From Leucothrix mucor (lineage in GTDB: Bacteria; Pseudomonadota; Gammaproteobacteria; Thiotrichales; Thiotrichaceae), in contig DRMS01000014.1 in the NCBI GenBank assembly GCA_011322515.1, forward strand, positions 1 to 5,945: a DNA stretch of 5,945 nt, read 5' to 3'. Below the pieces are notes generated by a model. It saw only the letters and a program-made list of their open reading frames with translations, was not told the DNA's origin and searched no databases. Each line of letters opens with the position of its first letter. Within the stretch, counting starts at the first letter, position 1. Shown here piece by piece: positions 1 through 4,663 of the stretch. The translations under genes and the position numbers were made by a program.

Positions 1-1
1 G

Positions 2-586
2 GCGGATCCCAAGGTATTAGCGGAAGCATTTTCTGAGAAAGTATTTAATCAAGCTAAAAACTCAAATTTAATTGAACTGACGGATACTGATGTTGTAGTG
101 GTTCGTATCAATGAAAAGAAAGCACCCGTATTAAAGCCACTAGCTGATGTGAGTGAACAAATTAAACAGGCAATTATTGACACGACAACACGTAAATTAA
201 TCAATAAGAAAGGCGAAGAAGTACTTGCCAAATTAAAATCAGCGGGAAACTGGTCAGCTTTATCCGATTTGGATGCCAAGCCTGATGCCGTTGAAAAATT
301 TGCAGAGGTCGGTCGTAAAGCCAGCAAGCCATCTGCCAATATTGTGCGTAAGGTGTTTGCGATGAATACACCTGTAGATAATAAAAGTGTCTTTTCCAAT
401 ACGATTATGCCAACAGGCGATTATGTTTTTATCTCGCTAACGAGTGTAAAAGACGGCGATGGCGTAGTTGATGATGCAGCGAGAGACTTATATGCCAAGG
501 CATTGGGTGATCGTGAGCGTAGTGCGGTGTTAAAAGCATTACGTGAAGAAGCAGAGGTTATTATTACCAAAGAAGCAAGTGAGTAG
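2..586 (+). CDS. ppiD: PpiD-like periplasmic chaperone / peptidyl-prolyl isomerase, C-terminal part (5' end outside window)
   Basis: The frame is open from base 2 to a TAG at 584-586, giving 194 residues with no start in the window, so this is the 3' end of a longer gene. The visible part begins ADPKVLAEAFSEKVF and continues through SNLIELTDTDVVVVRINEKK and a KPLADVSEQIKQAI segment. This matches the C-terminal region of PpiD/SurA-N proteins, where a repeated AF-S-pattern is followed by 'VVVRV-E-K---VKPL-EV---I'. Family knowledge: PpiD is anchored in the inner membrane by one N-terminal helix, sits near the Sec translocon and assists folding of outer-membrane and periplasmic proteins; full length is about 600-640 residues. 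The membrane anchor and central parvulin domain would lie left of the window and cannot be checked. A strong terminator 64 bp after the stop shows that the transcription unit ends here. Confidence 0.85.
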   Translation, partial: ADPKVLAEAFSEKVFNQAKNSNLIELTDTDVVVVRINEKKAPVLKPLADVSEQIKQAIIDTTTRKLINKKGEEVLAKLKSAGNWSALSDLDAKPDAVEKFAEVGRKASKPSANIVRKVFAMNTPVDNKSVFSNTIMPTGDYVFISLTSVKDGDGVVDDAARDLYAKALGDRERSAVLKALREEAEVIITKEASE

Positions 587-650
587 TTTCTTGCATCTAA
601 TCTATCTACTGATAACTATAATATGTTAGTAGCCTAATAATTTATTATGC

Positions 651-686
651 AAAGCCCGCCTAAGTTTCTCTTAGACGGGCTTTTTT
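651..686 (+). terminator. Rho-independent terminator after ppiD
   Basis: Bases 651-664 pair with 670-683 in a 14-bp stem with a single C-A mismatch (GCCCGCCTAAG against CTTAGACGGGC). The loop is the 5-nt TTTCT, and the T run continues to 686. A GC-rich stem, tight loop and T run make this a textbook intrinsic terminator. It lies only 24 bp before the mtaB start codon, so mtaB needs its own promoter or read-through. Confidence 0.93.
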
Positions 687-710
687 GATTTTTTCTATAG
701 AAATTAGTTT

Positions 711-2015
711 ATGAAAGTACATTTAAAAGCATTGGGCTGTCGCTTAAATGAAGCAGAGCTAGAGCAATGGTCGCGTTCTTTTCGTTCATCAGGGCATGAA
801 CTTGTCAATGAACCTGAGTTAGCCGATATTGTAGTGGTTAATACCTGCGCGGTAACAGTGGATGCAACTAAAAAATCACGCAAGTTGATGAATCGCTTAC
901 ACCGTGAAAACCCGCAATCAAAACTAGTGGTTAGCGGTTGCTATGCCACGCTAGATGCGGATAAAGTAGCAGAAAGAATAGGTGTTGATTTAGTCGTTCC
1001 TAATCAACAAAAAGATCAGTTGCCACAACAAGTAATGGATGCTTTTGCAGCGAATACCATGCCAAAAATTGCAATGGAGCCTGGTGAAAGCTCATTGTTT
1101 ACGCGTGGTCGCCAACGCGCTTTTATTAAGATTCAAGATGGTTGTCGCTATCGTTGTACTTTTTGTATTGTAACACTTGCTAGAGGTGAGGAACGTAGCC
1201 GTAGCCTGCAAGAAATTATTAATGAAGTTAATCTACTAACAGAACAGGGCATACAAGAAATTGTCCTGACAGGTGTGCATGTTGGCGGCTATGGTAGTGA
1301 TATTGGCTCGTCATTGGCTATTTTAGTTAAATCATTATTACAAGAAACGGATATTCCACGCATTCGATTTGCTTCGGTGGAGCCATGGGATTTACCCGAA
1401 GATTTTTTCACTCTCTTTGAAAATACCCGCTTAATGCCACATATGCATTTACCCTTGCAAAGTGGTGCGGATAGCATTTTAAGGCGTATGTCACGTCGTT
1501 GTAAAACGGCTGAATTTACCCGCCTAGTAGAACAAGCACGCATCGCAATCCCTAACTTTAATACAACCTCTGATATTATTGTTGGCTTTCCAGGCGAGAC
1601 AGATGAGGAGTGGCAACAAACCATGCAATATGTTGAGTCGATTGGCTTTGGTCATTTGCATATCTTTTCATACTCTCCACGAGAAGGTACAAAGGCGGCA
1701 CGTTTAGCAAACCCAGTTGATAATGATATTAAAAAACAAAGAAGTAGAGAGTTGCATATAGTAGCCGCTAAGATGAAGCAGCAAGTGTTAGCAAGCCAAA
1801 AAGGGCTTATTGTTGATGTATTATGGGAGCAAGAAAAAACCAATGATGCTGGCCAGCAGATTTATACAGGTTATGCCCCTAATTATTTAAAGGTTGAAAC
1901 GGTGCTAAATAATGCCATATCAGAATCTACTAGCAGATTAAAAAACACAATTACGCAAGTGCAAATAAATGGATTCTCTACAGAGACTCTTAATTTGCAA
2001 GGAATCATACTATGA
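711..2015 (+). CDS. mtaB: tRNA (N6-threonylcarbamoyladenosine(37)-C2)-methylthiotransferase MtaB
   Basis: A 434-residue radical-SAM methylthiotransferase that by family converts t6A37 to ms2t6A37 in ANN-decoding tRNAs in the cytoplasm. The N-terminal MTTase domain (about 2-105) has the three conserved cysteines C10 (ALGCRLNEAE), C46 (VVNTCAVT) and C77 (VVSGCYA), which ligate the auxiliary [4Fe-4S] cluster. The radical-SAM core (about 133-360) carries C145-x3-C149-x2-C152, followed by the LARGEERSRS signature. LTGVHVGGYG (186-195), HLPLQSGAD (246-254) and DIIVGFPGET (288-297) are further family blocks. A C-terminal TRAM-like RNA-binding domain spans about 362-430. The N-terminus fits the MtaB/YqeV branch better than MiaB or RimO. 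ATG 711 gives the family-typical start, but no clear Shine-Dalgarno precedes it. The stop overlaps the next start by 4 bp. Confidence 0.9.
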   Translation: MKVHLKALGCRLNEAELEQWSRSFRSSGHELVNEPELADIVVVNTCAVTVDATKKSRKLMNRLHRENPQSKLVVSGCYATLDADKVAERIGVDLVVPNQQKDQLPQQVMDAFAANTMPKIAMEPGESSLFTRGRQRAFIKIQDGCRYRCTFCIVTLARGEERSRSLQEIINEVNLLTEQGIQEIVLTGVHVGGYGSDIGSSLAILVKSLLQETDIPRIRFASVEPWDLPEDFFTLFENTRLMPHMHLPLQSGADSILRRMSRRCKTAEFTRLVEQARIAIPNFNTTSDIIVGFPGETDEEWQQTMQYVESIGFGHLHIFSYSPREGTKAARLANPVDNDIKKQRSRELHIVAAKMKQQVLASQKGLIVDVLWEQEKTNDAGQQIYTGYAPNYLKVETVLNNAISESTSRLKNTITQVQINGFSTETLNLQGIIL

Positions 2016-2599
2016 AAAAGTACTTTATAATCCTTCCTTTTCTTTTTTTACTATTTTTATTAACAGGCTGTGGTAGTGAACCAACGGCTTCTCCAAAAAG
2101 TGCCGCCAAGGCATTCTGGCAAGCTGTGATTGATAAGGATATGGAACAGGCAAAGAGTTTAGCAACATGGGAGACCGTTGATTATTTAAAATATCTCAAT
2201 AACAGTAAAATACATCCTGAGCGCTTTAATTTGGGTGAGGAAATGATAGGCGAAAAAACCGCTGAAATTGGAGTTATTCTACACAGCAAATCGCAAGGTC
2301 AGGAGAGTATTCGTATTCCTGGGCGTACAGTGTTAGTGAAAACGGAACATGGTTGGCGGGTTGATGTTAAAAAATCGCTCGGTTCAGTGATCAAGCATAC
2401 CGTGAATAATGTTTTTGATCAGTTAAATAATATGATGCAAAAAGGAATTAAAGAATTGGATAAAACATTTTCAGATTCAATGGAGGATATTAGCAAAGGG
2501 CTGGAGGAGGGCGCTAAAGAGTTACAGCGTGAGTTGGATAAAGCGATGCCTGAAATACCCATACAGAAGAATCAAGGTACTAAAGCGCAAGAGATATAG
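2012..2599 (+). CDS. Small outer-membrane-type lipoprotein with NTF2-like (DUF4878-like) domain, function unknown
   Basis: The 195-residue product begins with MKK, a strongly hydrophobic stretch (4-17) and the lipobox LTGC with C20 as the lipidated residue. Residue 21 is G, not D, so by the +2 rule it would be sorted to the outer membrane. Residues about 27-120 (SAAKAFWQAVIDKDMEQAKS, then a VLVKTEHGWRVD strand) resemble the NTF2-like fold of DUF4878 lipoproteins; this is a pattern judgement, not a search result. Residues about 122-182 form a long, charged, probably amphipathic or coiled-coil helix (ISKGLEEGAKELQRELDKAM). The start is well fixed: AAGGAA at 1999-2004 lies 7 nt upstream, and ATG overlaps the mtaB stop as ATGA, implying translational coupling. 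A role in tRNA modification is not implied by this placement. Confidence 0.85.
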   Translation: MKKYFIILPFLFLLFLLTGCGSEPTASPKSAAKAFWQAVIDKDMEQAKSLATWETVDYLKYLNNSKIHPERFNLGEEMIGEKTAEIGVILHSKSQGQESIRIPGRTVLVKTEHGWRVDVKKSLGSVIKHTVNNVFDQLNNMMQKGIKELDKTFSDSMEDISKGLEEGAKELQRELDKAMPEIPIQKNQGTKAQEI

Positions 2600-2663
2600 A
2601 AAAAAATAAACCGCAGAATAAATAAGCCACACAGAATTATTAATAATAACTTGGGCTACCAAC

Positions 2664-2836
2664 TTAAGGCAGGATAAGTAATGTCATAGCAAACAACCCG
2701 CACCTTTCGACAAGCTCAGGGAGCTAGCCCTTCGGTAGACTCAGGACACCGCCCTTTCGGTAGACTCAGGACACCGCTTCCTGAGCTTGTCGAAGGGTGC
2801 GGGTGAATAGCAGAAACATGAACTGTCCCGCCTTAA
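2664..2836. repeat. Long imperfect palindrome D (173 bp) with TTCGACAAGCTCAGG inner arms; MITE/REP-like
   Basis: Three blocks share one centre of symmetry, with paired coordinates always summing to 5500. Outer ends TTAAGGCAGGA (2664-2674) and TCCCGCCTTAA (2826-2836) pair with one mismatch. The inner arms 2696-2720 and 2780-2804 (ACCCGCAC-YTTCGACAAGCTCAGG) are 25 bp with one T-G wobble, and AGC/GCT (2722-2724/2776-2778) extends them. The stretch between outer and inner blocks is degraded, about 9 of 21 matching. No protein is encoded. The inner palindrome resembles dispersed repeats common in proteobacterial genomes (from memory). The collinear outer ends suggest a small non-autonomous element. 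It could also block transcripts running in from either side. It occupies most of the 265-bp gap between the lipoprotein and SGNH genes. Confidence 0.8.
2727..2775 (+). repeat. Two tandem 24/25-bp direct repeats in the loop of palindrome D
   Basis: Copy 1 (2727-2750) and copy 2 (2751-2775) both read GCCC-TTCGGTAGACTCAGG followed by ACACC. They differ only by one extra T in copy 2 (GCCCTTTCGG). Each contains CTTTCGGTAGACTCAGGA, a diverged version of the palindrome arm CTTTCGACAAGCTCAGGG. The element therefore holds three same-strand copies of one unit plus one inverted copy. Confidence 0.85.
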
Positions 2837-2861
2837 ACTAGCAGCCACCTAGTCTTTTTTT
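2837..2861 (+). terminator. Possible weak intrinsic terminator for the mtaB-lipoprotein unit
   Basis: ACTAG (2837-2841) and CTAGT (2849-2853) form a 5-bp stem around a 7-nt loop. A C and seven T (2855-2861) follow immediately. The T run is good but the stem is short and AT-containing, so termination may be inefficient. It faces the convergent SGNH gene end, where a terminator for the + strand genes would be expected. Confidence 0.35.
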
Positions 2862-2864
2862 ATT

Positions 2865-3713
2865 TTACATCCGACTAAGCCCGCTGTTTTTAAATATCTT
2901 ACTGCCAACAAAGCGTGCTCCAGCTTTGGTTAAATGCCGTCCATCATAAGAAATAAGATCTAGGTTGCTTGTGAAAACAGGGCAGTCACTGCTTGACCCA
3001 CAGATGAGTTTATATTGATCAATATAAATAATTCTGTGACTAAGGCGAGTGCGCAAAATAGAATTAACCTGTTCTACTTTTTCATCAATTTCATTTTTGA
3101 TGCTAAGCAGTTTTCTATCCGACATGTTTAAATAACGTCGAATTGAAATTTTTCCAAAGGATTTGCTGCCCAGAACAACAACTCTCTGGTAGGGCTTTAG
3201 TTTCAAATGACGGATGGTATGCGGCAATGCTTGCGCTGTCTTGAGCTTCCAACGGGCAGAAAAAATAATCAAATTAGCTTCTTCTATCTGCTCTCTTGCT
3301 TGCTCGAGGTTATCCGTTCGTTCCTCATCATCACAAATGACACGATCTTTATTGGCGATAAAATGTGAAGGATGATTGCTTAAAACAGGTTGGCACTGGT
3401 AAGGGATATAGCGCATGCTGATCTGATAATTTCTAAAAAAACCATTTTCCTTGATGCCATTGAGAAAATCACAAGCTTGGCTATCACCAATCACCAGTAG
3501 TTTTTTCTTGCTACTATTTTTATCGAATGGTTTTTTCCTTAGCGGATTGCAATATTTGAATGTATATTTTTCATTGATATTTATATTGGATGATTTAATT
3601 AAACCCTTGCGTACCGATGGCGTTGCGGCGTTAGCGGAGTTTTGTAGCAATGGAGTGATAAGTAAAAGTGTGTAAAAAAAACTGAATAGGGTAGGCTTGA
3701 TTGCCATATACAT
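2865..3713 (-). CDS. Secreted stand-alone SGNH-family hydrolase / O-acyltransferase-like protein
   Basis: The 282-residue product has an N-terminal signal peptide: a hydrophobic core at about 8-23 and a likely cleavage site after SANA (residues 26-29). It is therefore probably periplasmic or exported. LLVIGDSQACD (72-82) is SGNH block I with nucleophile S78, written GDSQ as in the SGNH domains fused to OafA-type acyltransferases rather than GDSL. YDGRHLTKAGARFVG (256-270) is block V with the D257-x2-H260 dyad. LIIFSARW (148-155) fits the internal block of that same group. Cysteines at 55, 81, 107, 127, 238 and 244 could form disulfides. No acyltransferase-3 membrane domain is present, unlike the fused forms. 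Substrate is unknown; a role in O-acetyl or acyl transfer or removal on cell-envelope glycan is inferred from the family and nearby rmlA. ATG 3713 is chosen over ATG 3707 because of the upstream AAGGAA. Confidence 0.8.
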   Translation of the reverse strand: MYMAIKPTLFSFFYTLLLITPLLQNSANAATPSVRKGLIKSSNININEKYTFKYCNPLRKKPFDKNSSKKKLLVIGDSQACDFLNGIKENGFFRNYQISMRYIPYQCQPVLSNHPSHFIANKDRVICDDEERTDNLEQAREQIEEANLIIFSARWKLKTAQALPHTIRHLKLKPYQRVVVLGSKSFGKISIRRYLNMSDRKLLSIKNEIDEKVEQVNSILRTRLSHRIIYIDQYKLICGSSSDCPVFTSNLDLISYDGRHLTKAGARFVGSKIFKNSGLSRM

Positions 3714-3720
3714 ACTGAAA

Positions 3721-3726
3721 TTCCTT
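3721..3726 (-). promoter_or_regulatory. Shine-Dalgarno of the SGNH gene (decides its start)
   Basis: On the minus strand AAGGAA sits 7 nt before ATG 3713, which is ideal spacing. From the alternative ATG at 3707 the gap would be 13 nt. This favours the MYMAIK start over MAIK. Confidence 0.75.
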
Positions 3727-3732
3727 TTAAAT

Positions 3733-3903
3733 ATAACCTAGATATTGTGAGTGTTCATGCGTATATATAGCACAAGTTATTGATTTTTATTAACGATATT
3801 TTATTTTTTAGGAATATCAATAAGTATTCCATTCAAGTAAAATTCGTTTTAGAAATTAATATCTTGCGCCCTATACGCATCAACACTCGCAGGATCTAGG
3901 TAT
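3733..3903. repeat. Long imperfect palindrome A (171 bp) upstream of the SGNH gene
   Basis: Nested arms keep almost the same centre (coordinate sums 7636-7641). ATAACCTAGAT (from 3733) faces ATCTAGGTAT (to 3903). GAGTGTTCATGCGTATA (3749-3765) pairs with TATACGCATCAACACTC (3872-3888) with one mismatch in 17. Bases 3774-3796 pair with 3844-3865 at about 18 of 23. The centre is a perfect 6-bp hairpin GGAATA/TATTCC (3811-3816/3825-3830). The left arm carries the putative SGNH promoter and ends 19 bp before its start codon; the right arm is a decayed inverted copy of it. It could be a MITE, an inverted duplication of the promoter region, or a transcribed hairpin. Confidence 0.75.
3764..3793 (-). 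promoter_or_regulatory. Candidate promoter of the SGNH gene
   Basis: On the minus strand TTAATA (3793-3788, 4 of 6 to TTGACA) is followed after 18 bp by an extended -10, TGCTATATA (3772-3764). A start near 3757 would give a leader of about 44 nt ending at the AAGGAA ribosome site. The whole promoter lies in the left arm of palindrome A. The match is moderate and AT-rich DNA yields chance hits. Confidence 0.4.
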
Positions 3904-3919
3904 CATTTTATTTGTAGCA

Positions 3920-3950
3920 CCTGAATTCTTGTCTATGTTCCTAATTCAGG
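3920..3950. repeat. Perfect 8-bp hairpin CCTGAATT / AATTCAGG
   Basis: CCTGAATT (3920-3927) and AATTCAGG (3943-3950) are exact inverted copies separated by 15 bp. No T run follows, so a terminator role is unlikely. It could be a protein-binding site or an RNA hairpin. Confidence 0.55.
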
Positions 3951-3959
3951 CATTACCCT

Positions 3960-3972
3960 TCTCACTGTGAGA
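3960..3972. promoter_or_regulatory. Operator-like 13-bp palindrome TCTCAC-T-GTGAGA
   Basis: The two 6-bp halves are perfect inverted copies around one central T. The size and symmetry fit a binding site for a dimeric helix-turn-helix regulator. No match to a named regulator is claimed, and a chance 6+6 palindrome in a 950-bp region is quite possible. Confidence 0.3.
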
Positions 3973-4030
3973 CTATAGCATTTTATAAAAATCGTGCAGA
4001 GTGGATTTTAATCAATTAGGAAGTTTGGGG

Positions 4031-4187
4031 CTTGATACATAGTAGACATTATACCGATTTACCATATTGATATTTTTTCAAGCCTTTTCTGACAAGGTTT
4101 ACCTATTTCACTAGGTATGTAAGTCATTGTAAATACAGTTGTCTTAAAATTGGTATAATGTTTAGTGTCTTCTATGTAAACTTCAAG
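4031..4187. repeat. Long imperfect palindrome B (157 bp)
   Basis: Arms nest from outside in. CTTGA (4031-4035) pairs with TCAAG (4183-4187). TACATAGTAGAC (4036-4047) pairs with GTCTTCTATGTA (4167-4178), 11 of 12. CATTATACCGATTT (4047-4060) pairs with AAATTGGTATAATG (4147-4160), 13 of 14 plus a G-T wobble. GACAA (4091-4095) pairs with TTGTC (4139-4143), and ACCTA/TAGGT (4101-4105/4112-4116) caps the centre. Unequal spacing gives a 6-nt bulge on the right and about 27 nt extra on the left. The element has no coding capacity. Both inner arms contain TATAAT pointing outward. Confidence 0.78.
4151..4159 (+). promoter_or_regulatory. Perfect extended -10 element TGGTATAAT in palindrome B
   Basis: TGGTATAAT matches the extended -10 consensus TGnTATAAT exactly and points toward rfbA, about 505 bp downstream. 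No good -35 lies at 16-18 bp, but extended -10 promoters can work without one. It sits in the right arm of palindrome B, so it would give outward transcription from that element. Confidence 0.4.
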
Positions 4188-4210
4188 TGTTATTTGTGTA
4201 AAATTCATAC

Positions 4211-4239
4211 CTTAGAATGTAATAAAAATATATTATAAT
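4211..4239 (+). promoter_or_regulatory. Candidate promoter upstream of rfbA with consensus -10
   Basis: TATAAT at 4234-4239 is a perfect -10. The hexamer 17 bp upstream (4211-4216, CTTAGA) matches TTGACA at only 3 of 6. Use of this promoter would give rfbA a leader of about 415 nt containing all of palindrome C. The surroundings are very AT-rich, so the box may be fortuitous. Confidence 0.35.
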
Positions 4240-4301
4240 ACCTTATTAAATTAGTGTGTATGGGATTTATCCGATTGAATTGTACCTAATAGTTGATAAG
4301 T

Positions 4302-4524
4302 AGGAGGTCGTAATAAATTTTTTCGTATTCTGTGGATTATTGAGGCGCATAGTAGATTAGGAAGTTCCAAGCAATGACTCTACCCCATCTTACTTTCTAT
4401 TTTGTCCTTGCTTGAATCCTATCAATCCTTGCGTAGAGGGACTATGCGCCTCTTGATATGCTCTAATCAGGAATAAAAAAATCTGTGAGATACGAACAAA
4501 ATGTTAGATTTATTACGTCCTCCT
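4302..4524. repeat. Long imperfect palindrome C (223 bp) upstream of rfbA
   Basis: Five nested pairings run inward. AGGAGGTCGTAATAAAT (4302-4318) pairs with 4508-4524, 16 of 17. TTCGTAT (4322-4328) pairs with ATACGAA (4490-4496). GAGGCGCATAGT (4342-4353) pairs perfectly with ACTATGCGCCTC (4441-4452). GATTAGGA (4355-4362) pairs with TCCTATC (4417-4423) with one bulge, and TTCCAAGCAA (4365-4374) with TTGCTTGAA (4408-4416). The right arm is about 32 nt longer, as if indels had accumulated. Pairing from end to end suggests a MITE or a structured leader RNA of rfbA. The outer left arm contains AGGAGG, a perfect ribosome-binding sequence, but no start codon follows at usable distance. Confidence 0.78.
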
Positions 4525-4663
4525 TAGTTACATTATCAGTCTATCTAAATCTAATACCTCTAATTACAATTGTTTTATCAGTTCATCCATCTCCTATTGG
4601 ATACTTAGCACCATTATCATGTATCCTATGCGCCAATCTAAAGCAACTAGTTAAAAAAACATC

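Larger units (their letters stand above)
3714..4663. other. 950-bp gene-free region between divergent SGNH and rfbA genes
   Basis: No convincing protein or tRNA gene is visible here on either strand. The stretch is AT-rich and holds palindromes A, B and C, the hairpin at 3920-3950, the small palindrome at 3960-3972 and several TATAAT-like boxes. A further small hairpin, GGATAC/GTATCC (4599-4604/4621-4626), lies 38 bp before rfbA. No JUMPstart/ops sequence (GGCGGTAG type) was found, although such an element often precedes polysaccharide operons. Each of the two flanking genes must be driven from promoters inside this region. Confidence 0.7.

Noticed and set aside
49..399. 116-codon minus-strand reading frame
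   Set aside because: It is antisense to ppiD, which has family-level similarity; low-complexity serine/threonine content suggests a shadow.
2600..2864. CRISPR array suggested by tandem repeats
   Set aside because: There are only two units, directly adjacent with no unique spacers, inside a larger palindrome, and no cas genes are present.
3451..3675. 74-codon plus-strand reading frame
   Set aside because: It is fully antisense to the signal peptide and GDSQ region of the SGNH gene, with no recognisable domain.
4302..4524. JUMPstart/ops element for RfaH before the polysaccharide genes
   Set aside because: GGCGCATAGTAG in palindrome C only loosely resembles GGCGGTAGCGTG and lacks the conserved core.
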